Origin: Paramacrobiotus metropolitanus | Taxonomy: Eukaryota > Tardigrada > Eutardigrada > Parachela > Macrobiotidae | DNA length: 64,000 bases | Assembly (NCBI RefSeq): GCF_019649055.1 | Contig: NW_026570258.1 | Span: forward strand, 682,001 to 746,000 | Direction of reading: 5' to 3' | Shown here: piece after piece, positions 46,200-56,264 of the stretch | Position numbering within the stretch: position 1 is the stretch's first letter | How the letters are laid out: each line of letters begins with the position of its first letter | Made by a program: the position numbers and the translations under genes | Notes under the pieces: model-generated | What the model was told of the DNA's origin: nothing | The model's input: only the letters and a program-made list of their open reading frames with translations | Databases searched by the model: none

Positions 46200-46980
46200 C
46201 ATTCTAGCAAAACCGCGCGGGTGGAAATCCGGATTTGAGATTTTAGTGGACATTAAGGAGAAATGCAAAAACATACGTTGGAAATAAAATTCATCGGTAG
46301 TTTAAGCTTGTCGAATACTAATTATTTGTTTGTGTACCGTATGTATTTTCGCTTTCAATTTTTTTAAAATGCGGCGGTCTTCACTCTTTCAGCGATGGAT
46401 GTTTGGATGGAATTTGTGGACGTTCGAGCCGAGGACATCTCGGTCCAAAGAAGGAGCGTGTCACGAGTACGACTGGTAGAAGTACATTCTACATATATGG
46501 ACAGTCATTCTGTGGTGCGGTTTGCAGCGGAAGGAAGTGGCCAGAAAGTATCAGCCAATTAATAAAGTGTTACGTGTACATTGATCTTTCATAAAACAAT
46601 GAATAAAATGTGGACTCATGGTTTGTCTATGAGTACTTTTGAGTTGAAGGCGTGTTCTCTCATCTTTCATATTTTTGGATCAGAAATCACTTTTGAGTGC
46701 TTGAGGGAGAAGAACTCCTTGGGAATAAATTAATGTCATCTTGCATGGCTAACTGCTCTGGAATATCTGGTCTTGGAAAGTGTTCTCTAGAATGTCTTCT
46801 TAGCCTTGTTGTTGTTGCAGTGTTAGCTTAAATGAGTGTACATAAAGGTCAACGTTAGCAGAACGATTGGGTTAGCGTCGTGTCTGAGTTAGCTACTCAG
46901 TAAAGGCGATTCACCACCATAAACCATCAGTAGCCTTACGCTATCTGACAATACTCTGACACAAATTATTGAACGGCGAA
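46200..46980. other. No gene seen
   Basis: Intergenic DNA. A plus ORF at 46403-46594 has no recognised features. Confidence 0.4.
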
Positions 46981-46984
46981 CGCG

Positions 46985-47640
46985 GTCTGCTGTAATAATT
47001 TCTGCGATGACTTTTGTTACACATTTTGAGAATCCATCAGCCGTAATTTTATTGATATCCGCTAAAAGCAAATTCCTTATTAGTAATCCACGGAGTCACA
47101 TAACTTATCACGATTAATTTGGTGAATAACATTGCCCATTTTTCCGAGATTCCGACCGTTTTTTGTTTGATTGTGCTCTTGTTATATTGGATTGTGACAT
47201 CATGCCAAATAGGCCAAAAAGGCGCGTATGCCGATACTGTGCTTTATCAGAATTTACGTAATGTTTCTCTGCTTGCACAATGTCGTTTTGTGCAAAGATT
47301 ATTTTGCGAATGACAGCCGTAAAATTAGATTTATTTGGAGCGCCCAATTTTGAATTCCGCAGACGTTTGAAAACAAGACCGATAAATTAGTAGCGACGCG
47401 TTTGCTCATGCAATCCTACTGGTTGCAAGCCTATGTTGAAAATCGGCACATAAACTAGTACAAACAACCGAAAAACACCGCACGTTAAATTATTTCCCAT
47501 ACATTTCTCGAAATTCGCATTCCTCTGGATTTAGACGCCGTCCTTCCCCCGAACAAATTGCCTCATTGTTTTCGCTCATGTTGCGTTTTATTCTTGGCTG
47601 CGAGATGTCTCCTTGGCGCTAAACAAGATTGTTTCCATAT
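46985..47640. repeat. Duplicated segment (copy of 30.2-30.8 kb) with a relic last exon
   Basis: 46990-47180 aligns with 30230-30420. Minus 47632-47501 is a relic last exon (QPRIKRNMSENNEAIC... NPEECEFREMYGK) with C-x11-C and Pro at loop position 9. After CTTGTTTAG the phase does not fit exon 3 of the family, and the phase-1 reading reaches a stop. Confidence 0.65.
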
Positions 47641-47845
47641 TTTACAACACCGAAAATTTCATGTGCATATTATGCACTACCAGAAAAAGGCACCGCGGAA
47701 ACGTTATCACTGCAAGAGTTACAGCAATTATGAGCCGAAAAATTGCAATACGCCTGGCTTGTTAAAATATGGTCCATAAATTTTTAGCAGTCCATTTCAT
47801 AAATTGACCTTAGCTGGCAATACGAACAATCAAAAATACCGAGCG

Positions 47846-49137
47846 TTAAAGTATTTCCCGTACATTATGTGATAGGAATGCGCATCTTCTTGGACTCAAA
47901 CGCCATTCTTCGTCGTCGCAGAACACTTCGTCGATAGTGTTCATACTGCGCTTCATTCTTGGTTTGGCGGGGCGCATTTCTGGTGCTAAACAAGGTTGTT
48001 CACGTATAATAAAATGCCAAAATGTCATATGCATAAGCACTGCTAGAAGTACACATAATCGCAACGTTATCAAGACGTATTATCTGTGAGCCAAAAAATG
48101 CAATATACAGCACTTGCAGTAGCCAGCGGAAAGCACGAAACAATATAAAAATATAAACACTCAACATTTTTTTGTTCTTAAGACTCCGCTCGCTACGGCT
48201 GATCTCAATAACAGCGGTGTAAAAATTATTCTGGACGATGAAATTAAATGTGTTCAAATGATACTCGTACTACAGTAGAAGTTTGTTTCAAGCTCAGTGT
48301 GGAATAATGTATCTCACATGACTCGGAGTTAACCGGGCTCAGATCGTTTCTTGGTGTGTCGGGATCCGTTTGTTGCTACATAAACAACATTGTGGCATAT
48401 ATTCAGGCTACTAAAAACAGACTCTAGAACTGTAAACAACATAATAATATTATATAGTTCTGGTACATGCAGTATGCATTCAATAAATTCTAATAACAAA
48501 ATTAACCGCAAGAACCATGTGAGCGTATCAAATAACTGGTACAATAACTAAACATGGAACTATGATGGAAGAATATACTCGTACCAAAGCAGGATTCTGG
48601 GCGGCTATTTAAAAAACGTGCCTGGCAGAATAAATCTACCTGTGAATCTTTACCTATATGTTCTTGTTTGTAAGACTGCTCAGTGCTTACGAGTTAATGC
48701 TTAGTTTGCTGTCGGTTATCAGTTATGGTTTATACCGCTTCCAACGGTATCGACAGCGTACAGTATTACAAAAACACGCTGCAGAAAACAAACTTCGATG
48801 GAGTTTTCAGATCTTGCAGTGTTACGTACCGGGCTCAGAGATTTTTCGGATTTTCTGGCTCTCTTCCGCTAATGTTGAAGATGAGTCTTCCTTGACCGGC
48901 ATGGCGTCCTAAAATGAAGGCCGGTACAATAAGACCACCTATCCGAAAATACCTAATTTGCGTTCGAAAGTAACTCGAAAGTGTTAAAACACAATAAGTA
49001 ACACAATAAGAGCAAAATCCAAAAATACCTAAAATTGTATTCGAAAGTAATTCAAGAGTGTAGTACGATAAGCTGCTGGTGCTTACCACAAGAGCCAGAA
49101 TAGCACCAAAGAGGAAAAAGGTCACGAAAAGATTCAT
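47846..49137 (-). CDS. L5: small secreted prepropeptide of the C-x11-C family, 4 exons
   Basis: Exons 49137-49087, 48908-48830, 48375-48334 and 47985-47846 (51+79+42+140 nt = 103 aa), phases 0, 1 and 1. Signal exon MNLFVTFFLFGAILALV. Exon 2 starts DAMPVKEDSSSTLAEES and ends SEPG. Exon 3 is short (TNGSRHTKKRSEP) and lacks the ETDP motif of L3. The last exon has RPAKPRMKRSMNTIDEV, then C-DDEEWRLSPRR-C and AFLSHNVREIL. Both the dibasic site and the Cys module are intact. It is the segmental-duplication partner of L3 (17.2 kb apart, same strand). Probably a secreted peptide precursor. Confidence 0.72.
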
Positions 49138-49224
49138 AATGCCGACTGTGAAACGATGAAAACATTAACCAACAGAAATCAGTGATTACAAAACAACCAA
49201 CAGAAATCAGTGATTATCGTTGAG

Positions 49225-49525
49225 TGGATAATTTTGGGAGGCGTAGTCCAGCCGACGGTATCAAATGATTTTATACCAGTCGCTGCACCAATTTTTCTCC
49301 TGTACTCGTACAAGTACAAGAGCTCTGCGAAACCCGTGGCGGTTATTGTGCTTACGGTCTGCAGCTTTAGCAAAAATTGCTTAACAGTTTTGTAGAATTC
49401 AAAGCCTTTCCGTTAAATATTTGAGAGATTTAAGTATTTCCCAAAATGCGGACGGGCCAGCTCCAGTATTTTGCGAATATACTTGAAACTGCGTTTATAG
49501 GTAGCGGGAATTCAAACATCGGGCG
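49225..49525 (-). promoter_or_regulatory. Upstream block and TATA box of L5
   Basis: The minus strand reads GACTGGTATAAAATCATT near 49266-49283. Then come the plus-strand words GTGGCGGTTATTGTGCTTAC (49336), TCAAAGCCTTTCCGTT (about 49400), ACGGGCCAGCTCCAGTATTT (49451) and GTAGCGGGAATTCAAAC (49500). Confidence 0.7.
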
Positions 49526-49604
49526 TGTGCACCCGCATTACGACCAAAAAGTATTATTATTTACGAGCCGACGAAAATACACTTGAGTAGATTCTTTGCA
49601 AGCC

Positions 49605-49972
49605 AAGTACCAGGTATGTGTATTATACCGTGAACTGCACTCCAGACGGTGGAGGCAATTTGCAGCGTTTAACCTCGTCCAACTGATAGCCCGTCATTCA
49701 GCTGCCGCCAACTGTGGTGCTTCAGCGAAGGTTAGCTATCAAGCGTTTTTAAAGTATGCTTCTTCTAACACTGCCATGTCTAATCAACAAAAATCACGAA
49801 ATCTTCCTGGTAAAATGCTGCATAAGGTGAATCGCCGGAAATTTCTTTGAGTGGTTCGAGGAAGATAGTACCATACCTGCAAAACTCTGGCTCCAAAGAA
49901 CTACAGAGTATATTAGGCTCAACGCATTTCTTTGAAAAATTACCAAAACATTCAATACGAACTCAGCATCTC
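49605..49972 (+). promoter_or_regulatory. Orphan DPBB upstream block; homology ends at ~49972
   Basis: GTGAACTGCACTCCAGACGG at 49631, GCGAAGGTTAGCTATCAAGC, AATCTTCCTGGTAAAATGC, GGCTCAACGCATTTCTTTGA and CTCAGCATCTC follow the order of the D2/D3 upstream regions. After CAGCATCTC the expected leader and DPBB ORF are absent, replaced by unrelated sequence. Confidence 0.7.
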
Positions 49973-50176
49973 GGCAGGGGGTAAAACGTGGCATTGCCAT
50001 CTGCCAGCGGCACTGCCAATTCCAAGGCTAGCGATAAAACCTGGAGACTGTGGTAACTGGCAAGCAATAAAATGAGTTTCGCAAAACGCAGTTTTAGATC
50101 AAATTTGAACTTGAATTTACGCGCTACTACCTGTTGGGTGTAATACATACAGAATATTAATTACAATAGAAGATAT

Positions 50177-50981
50177 TGTAACAGGCAAGCGCGAGGAGAT
50201 CACGAGTGATGCTTTATTGTACCAATAAAGGGAACAATGCTGCGTAATAGCAGGGAAAGCAAAACAAAGCACTGTTGGCTAAGCAAGCAAGTGAATGCTA
50301 AAAAGCTCTTGAGCGTTCGCCAAGGCGTGAAAGAAGCAACTGGCGGCAAGCACGTGGTGTGAGCCATCAGCTGTGTGTTGATGCGCAGACTGGACTCGAT
50401 CCAACGCGAGCGTATCAACGCTGAGTCATACAGCGAGAGAGGGACGAGAGAGCAAGTATGCTCAGTGTGTGCGCCGCGTATATCCGCTTCAGCGGATATG
50501 AGTGCAGTGCAGCAGCACACGTACGTACAGCGAGAGAGGCGATATGGCAAGCATGAGTGCAGTACGTCCATGGTGGGCCGTATGCACCAGGCGCAGTCAT
50601 GTGCCTCTGACATGCCTCTGGGCGGGAATCCGAGCTCCTGCGAAGGATGCTCCGACTCGGTACCGCACCAGTACCGCACAACTCTCCAGTCGGACCCAAT
50701 GTGGGGTCGCTGGTACGCGTCCTCTAGCAGTGGGAGTCCGGTGTCTAGTTGACCGTCCCTTCGTCACTTCCAGACCCATGAGTGGAAACCACTCACGGCC
50801 GAGAAATCCGGAAGCCGCTCGGGCGTTTCGTTGGACCGGTGATGCTTCTGTTGGCTGGCTTCTTGCTTCTGTTGGCAGCGGAGAACATTGTGAAAGAAAA
50901 ATGTAATGAAAGTTGTATACAGCGCGAAAGAAAGTATGAAATAAAGTTTAATCACAATTCCAGTGAGCAAAAGGGGTTACA
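50177..50981. mobile_element. Candidate LTR-like segment (TGTAAC...GTTACA)
   Basis: An 805-bp GC-richer segment bounded by TGTAAC (50177) and its inverse GTTACA (ending 50981), with AATAAA-type signals near both ends, on opposite strands. Matching target-site duplications, a primer-binding site and a polypurine tract were not found, so the LTR reading is tentative. Short ORFs inside it (for example 50375-50752) are not supported. It lies between the left-hand array and the GTCGG-rich element. Confidence 0.25.
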
Positions 50982-51049
50982 AAACAGATCTGTTAAAGAG
51001 ATCGAACTAAAAAAATACAATTCCGTTTGTTAGGAAAAATGCTAAAAAA

Positions 51050-52440
51050 ATGCAAAAATCTGTCCGGGAGTCCTATTCCGACTAGGATGACGTCCACGGG
51101 GCAGTTGAGTCTCCACGGGGTCTCCTGTCGGCTTTCATCCGGTAAGTTGGGTCCGGGGCATGGGTTCCCGGGTTACCCGTCGTAACCGGTTAAATTCACC
51201 GAGGTCGGATAAGCACGGTTAAACACTTACTTCCGACTCGTATCCGTCCGTTCGGGATAGAGAGGCACTGTTGCAGGTGCAAATGCCGAGGCATCCTCTC
51301 TGAATGGTGGATAGAACCGAGGTCAGTTCGACCAAGGTCGGCCTACCGGTAAGTCGACCGGTGGCTAGGGGGAATTCGGCTATGTTCCGAATTGCTAAAG
51401 TCCAGGTCGGAAAAAGCTGTATGTAGGTCATGCGGCTTTTGTGGTCGTCATGTACAGCAGTTCCGTTCAAAAGTGGTCGGTTACAACCGTTCAATCTGCT
51501 ACCACGAGCCTGGTTTGTAGTAATCCGAGTCGAACTGGCTCGAAGGTCCGGTCGGAATTTATGAGTTTCGGCGATGGAGGTGTCCAGTCGACTTCCATCC
51601 CATCTGTTCCGTTGTTATCCGACCTTCTGTCGAGGTCGGTTATCCTATCCGTCAGTGGTCGACTAGGGTTAACCTGCAATGACATGCCCATGTAGGGCTA
51701 AACAAGTTCCTCCAAGTCGAATTCGTCCACTGCAGATATTTATCGTTCTTCTTCCGTCATGTTAACTAAATTGCCGACTTCCGACATGTGGCCGGTTATG
51801 GTCGACTTCGGGAGGTCGGATGAACTATGTTTCCATCCGTCCGAAGGTCGGATTTTTCCGTTAGGAGGTCGGTTCTTGACTTCTGAATGCCTTTGCCGAC
51901 TTGTTGTCGTACTTCTGTACGGTCACTTCCGACCTCGGCTTGAGGTCGGATATCCATGTCCAAGTTCGGAGGTCGGCTACTTTCCGACTTCTCTAGGTCG
52001 GATAAACTTTGTGTCTATCCGCCGGGAAAGTAAGTTCTTCCCCTGAGAGGTCGATTTCCTATGTCTGGTTGGTTTTTCCGAGCTGTTGTCGCTTACTTCC
52101 GACCTCCATCTGGTGGTTGTCAACTTCATTTTAGGAGTTCTGTGCGTTCGGCTACAGTTGGCCGGGTCCTTGGTGTCAGGACATCCCACGGTCAGTTCGG
52201 ACTGGCAGAAGGATGTTCGGCAGCACAACTCCGTTCCTTCTGTTATTTCTGACGTGAACTCCAGGTCGGATCCGAGCTACTGTTGAGGTCGGTCAATCCG
52301 AATAACTTGCCTCTGGGTCGCCAAGTCCTGTGAGGTAGGAGTTTCTTGGCATCTGTTGGCCGGTTGACTGGCGTTTCATCATGCACTGCGCTCGCTCACA
52401 ACGCTAAGGGTCTTTGTGGCCCCGGTTGACGAGACAAGCT
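51050..52440 (-). other. GTCGG-rich, apparently non-coding part of the right-hand element
   Basis: By eye, 51.1-52.3 kb holds about 17 GTCGG (mostly GAGGTCGG or AAGGTCGG) and about 8 CCGAC, far above chance. No ORF here reads convincingly. The motif density matches the coding part beyond 53 kb, so the interval belongs to the same element. Confidence 0.6.
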
Positions 52441-52447
52441 CTTTGGT

Positions 52448-52955
52448 TTAAAGTTCATGCACATGCAAGTCCCTGGGGTCGTCAGATCCGATTCTTCCAT
52501 TCTGTTTTGTCGCGAACCTGTGACGCCTAGCCGCTTCTGTTGGGGGTAGACGACTCACGTCCGCGGGGAAATCTTTCTTTGCCGCTGACGAAGACCGACT
52601 GGCCGGTACTGTTGCGGGCAGGTGGTCATCGTCATCGGGGTTCGTTAAGGGGGTGCAGGTCAAGTGTTCTAACTTGGTCTGCCTAGGATGTTCCATTAGA
52701 GACATGGGGAAGCAGGTCGCGGCGGAGTCGTTGGTACACCAGTATCCAAATCACCGTCGCTGTTCCTCTTCAGGGAATGGCAGCGCGTTCAGAGACGCGC
52801 GTAGTCGTGGTCACCGGTGAATCGGCTGGTTTACCCGATATCGGCCGGGGGAGACTGCGGTTGATCTCCAGGTACAGAGCCTGTAGGTCTGGATTCAAAC
52901 GGAGAATCCGGTTAAATTGCCACGTAACTACTGCCGGCTTCCATCCATTCTCCAT
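52448..52955 (-). CDS. Short ORFs of the right-hand element, uncertain
   Basis: Two minus ORFs, 52955-52770 and 52705-52448, have coding-like composition. The first contains FNRILRLNPDLQALYLEINR, the second TPLTNPDDDDHLPATVPASR. They lie in different frames with no long continuous reading and may be broken parts of one gene. No family recognised. Confidence 0.3.
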
Positions 52956-53271
52956 AGTCGACTTCTGTTGGCCGCTATGGTCGACCTGTGTGGTCGGCCT
53001 TGATGTCGATTTCTCGTTAGTCGAACTGCCATCATTTCCAAAGCTGACTTGTGTAGTCGGCTGGTTGGCACAACTGACCTGTGTGGTCGGCTGATGCAGC
53101 TATGTCCGCAATATCTCCAAAAATTGTGGGTAAGGTACAAAGTCGACCTTTGTGGTCGGCTGAAGTGCGTGTAATCAAGTCCGAGTTTTCCTGCGCTGTT
53201 GGCGGCTCGGCCGAGGGATTTCCGCTATTTACAATGGGGAAGGCTGCTCGGCTACCCGGTTCCGAAGTTGG

Positions 53272-53664
53272 CTACGGGTGCTTGGCAAACATGGCGTGGA
53301 ACGCGCGCAGCGACGTGTTCCGCGCCATGTTAGCGTAATCCTCTCGGTTTCTTCTCCGGAGTCGGTTGGCCGGAGTAATCTCCATGTAACGCGGATTGGG
53401 GCTTCTGTTGGCTCCGATGGTCGCAGAACGTGGTTGACGATCTGCTTTGTTAGCAGATGTGGTTACGATCTGTTTTGCCAAGCTGGGGAACTGGGGTCGG
53501 TTGCCCAGTTCGTTCCAGGGGATTCCTTGGGGGACGTACCGGTACGGTGAAAGAGCCGAAATACCCGGGTCTAACCACGCGTTTCCGGGTCCGACCAAAG
53601 AATCCGGCCGACTTGTGTAGTCGGCTTTTCTGGCCAAATCGTCGTTGACGTCCGCCGCGTACAT
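53272..53664 (-). CDS. ORF E8 of the right-hand element, hypothetical (130 aa)
   Basis: Starts MYAADVNDDLARKADYTSRP and includes NAWLDPGISALSPYRYVPQG and an Arg-rich C-terminal part (ANRLRRRNREDYANMARN). It is downstream of E7 on the same strand, separated by about 190 bp of GTCGG-bearing sequence. Not recognised; moderately basic, no TM segment or signal peptide. Confidence 0.4.
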   Translation of the reverse strand: MYAADVNDDLARKADYTSRPDSLVGPGNAWLDPGISALSPYRYVPQGIPWNELGNRPQFPSLAKQIVTTSANKADRQPRSATIGANRSPNPRYMEITPANRLRRRNREDYANMARNTSLRAFHAMFAKHP

Positions 53665-53852
53665 GGTTGGTCATTTTCCCAAAGAAAAGAACTAAAGAGA
53701 AGTGTCCATTCCGAAGTCGGTTCTCGACGGCGCTGTTTCTCAGCTAGACTGTTTCTCAGTCGGAAGGTCGGTTCTCGACCGTGCCGTTTCTCGGCAATGC
53801 CTCCTTGAAATTATTCCAATGGGGGATCGAGTTCCAGTGTGGGAACTCGATC

Positions 53853-54662
53853 TTAACTGAGTGGGACTTCGACAGGTTTGTCGCCGCCGAAGTAATCTTC
53901 TTCTTCATCGTCGTCCGGGCCAGGTCGGTTATGTGGCCGTATATTCGGGTCCCTTGGTTTGCAAGTCGCCGGGCCACTCCGCTGAGACGTCTCGTCAGTC
54001 TCATCCGTTTCTTGGCCTGGGCGCTCCGCTCTACTCTTCCTTGAGTCCCTGGCCGCTTGTTTGCGGAGTCGCAACGCATAGGGTCGTACGCCAGGTGCTA
54101 TGTCGTCCGACATCCAAGGTTCGTAGGGCGACGAGTTAAATCCGCTAGGCAGAGTCTTCTTTTCACGGTACCAGCTAATAAACCGAGTTGCGTCGTCGCT
54201 GGGATCTATGTGATCCTCACGAAAGGCATACTTTGTCGCATACCGTTCGTGGGTGTACAGCAAGTCACGCATCCAGACAGCTAGGATAACACTTCTCATC
54301 GGTGTGCCGAGTTGGGCTACGAGGGTCTCCACAGCCGCTGGTATCATCTCGTTCTGGTACAAGCCGTATAATGTGTAATGGCAGTAATAATTACCAAGTC
54401 GAGCTGCGAAGATAAATCGCAGAAATGCCGTGACTCCGTCCTGGGCCATGTCGACTTCTCCTTCTGGAAGGTACTGGGTTAAATCCAGTGCTGCGCGAGC
54501 CGCGGTGATTACGAAGGCTGGGTGTGCGTCCGTAATGACGAACTGGGCAATACTTTCCAACTCGTCATGGGAGTATTCCCGAGCTCCTAGTTGGCTCGCC
54601 CGTGTTCCGTCCGGGCTGTACAATGGTACGTTCAGCAAGACCGGGTCGGTCATCGACGGCAA
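53853..54662 (-). CDS. ORF E7 of the right-hand element: globular helical domain plus charged tail
   Basis: About 266 aa from the ATG at 54653 (the frame stays open up to a TGA at 54672-54674). Residues 30-185 look folded and helical, with YSHDELESIAQFVITDAHPA, VTAFLRFIFAARLGNYYCHY and AVWMRDLLYTHERY; the rest is Arg/Lys-rich and ends acidic (DDDEEEDYFGG). No known family is recognised; the shape (compact helical domain plus charged disordered tail) is compatible with a nucleocapsid- or Gag-like protein, but that is only a guess. It shares the frame of E6, from which one stop codon separates it. Confidence 0.55.
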   Translation of the reverse strand: MPSMTDPVLLNVPLYSPDGTRASQLGAREYSHDELESIAQFVITDAHPAFVITAARAALDLTQYLPEGEVDMAQDGVTAFLRFIFAARLGNYYCHYTLYGLYQNEMIPAAVETLVAQLGTPMRSVILAVWMRDLLYTHERYATKYAFREDHIDPSDDATRFISWYREKKTLPSGFNSSPYEPWMSDDIAPGVRPYALRLRKQAARDSRKSRAERPGQETDETDETSQRSGPATCKPRDPNIRPHNRPGPDDDEEEDYFGGDKPVEVPLS

Positions 54663-54671
54663 TGCATTCGA

Positions 54672-56047
54672 TCATGTGTATGGGTGTTCAACATTCGGCG
54701 CTGTGTGCGCGTTCATATTGAAGTCGGATCGCCACTGATGCTGCTCGAACAGTGTCTGATATCCAGATCGGACGAGGAATTGACGAAGGTTTTCTACCAT
54801 CCGCCAAATTTGTGGTCGGTTCCGTTCCTCGTAGTTCATAACATTCATGATGTGGTTTGTCCGTTCGGTGGGGTGTAGCATAACGACCTCGATTCCTTGT
54901 TGTCGGGCGCGGTCGTAACGAGGGTCTTCTCGGATTGGCACCTCCACTTGTGGTAGTTGTGCCATCTGGTCGGCTACGTCAACATCCATTTGCTCTTGTT
55001 GGGCTGCTAGTTCAGCTTGGACTTCAGCCGCCGGTTCCACTTGTTGAGCTTCCGGCTGCTGTTCGGGTGGGACAAAGTTGCGTTTCGACTTATTTGTTAA
55101 GTCGACCGTAAGTCCGATACCCGTTTCTCCAGATCCAGTCCGTTTTCCTGGTGGAGCTCTGGTCGGTTCTTTTCCGGCTTGTCGGATTACGGCCCGTTGC
55201 TCTTCGATTCTGTCTCGAAGATCGACCGGACCGATCCTATGTCGGAGGTCGTATCCTGCAAGGTTCTTGCTGGATCGACGTTGCTGTTGTTGAGCCGCCG
55301 ATTGAGTCCGATTTCCGGGCTGGGGAATCTGCTGAGGAACAGTTGGACGGGCCTGTGTGACCACTGGCGTTGCCCTGTGTGGGATTGCCATCAACTGTTC
55401 CTGAGTTGCCGGTGTGAAAGTGACTGGCTGTTGAGTTCCGTCCGGCATATTCATCATCATTGTTATAGATGCGCCGGTCATTGGTCGGTTCGGATCTCCG
55501 ACGAAGACATCGCGTATTGTAGGAGTTAATTCTCCGACTGTCGGGAGACCCTGTGTGGGTGTCTGTACGCGAATCTTTATTTCTGGTTCGAAATCGGTCG
55601 GTGGTGGATGGACTCGCATTGTGGCGATCTTCCTATCGACCTCCTTTATCTTCTTCTGGTCGTCAAGTTGACGTTGCAGGTCCAGCATCTGACGGTACTC
55701 GAACAGCCTATTTGTTAGGACTGGTGGTCGAGTTTCTTCCCATCTCGGGTCGCGAGCTCGTTGTCGCTGAATTGTAGCCAGATTGTCCTGTTCGTATGAC
55801 TCCAGCTGATTTATCAGGTACTCTCTGCCGGCTAGATACCGGTATGCGCTTAAGTTGCCGGCGACAACATTTAGATAGAGTGCCGCCGCCTGAGCTCGGT
55901 GTTGCGCTCCGGTGCCGGAAATTCGTTCGTTCGTAAAGGATACGATGCACAACGCGCAGGGCATTCTGTTGTTGTCCCTTGTCGCGTTATCCATGCACTG
56001 TTGGCAGTCCACCGTGAAGGCTTCCGTTCGGGGCTCTTCCGTACGAG
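54672..56047 (-). CDS. ORF E6 of the right-hand element: CxxC protein with coiled-coil and Q-rich region
   Basis: The frame is open from about 56047 (after a TTTTGACAG that could be a splice acceptor) to TGA at 54672. An N-terminal VDCQQCMDNATRDN...PCALC (C-x2-C-x12-C-x2-C) could bind zinc. A helical segment follows (YLINQLESYEQDNLATIQRQ, LDLQRQLDDQKKIKEVDRK), then a Pro/Gln-rich linker (QSAAQQQQRR) and a C-terminal part with ERTNHIMNVMNYEERNRPQI. The first ATG in frame is at about 55994. The product is not recognised. E6 and E7 form one frame interrupted by a single TGA. Confidence 0.5.
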
Positions 56048-56264
56048 TCTGTCAAAACAAAAGTCAGCAAACCGTTTCTCGGTTGCATCCTATAATTTAC
56101 GTCCTATAATTACTACGGTCGGGCCAGGTCGGTTCTCGAACTGGTCCAAGACGCCTTTGTGGTCGTCTGATGAGGTAAGTCGACTTCTGTTGGTCGATGA
56201 CCCCTATGTGGTGTCAATGGGAGGAGGTCGGTTATGCCTCTCTCCCAACGCGTTCTGCGTTTCC

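Noticed and set aside
50375-51033. Overlapping plus-strand ORFs in the LTR-like segment
   Set aside because: Several frames are open at once in GC-richer DNA, compositions are erratic, and none resembles a protein family.
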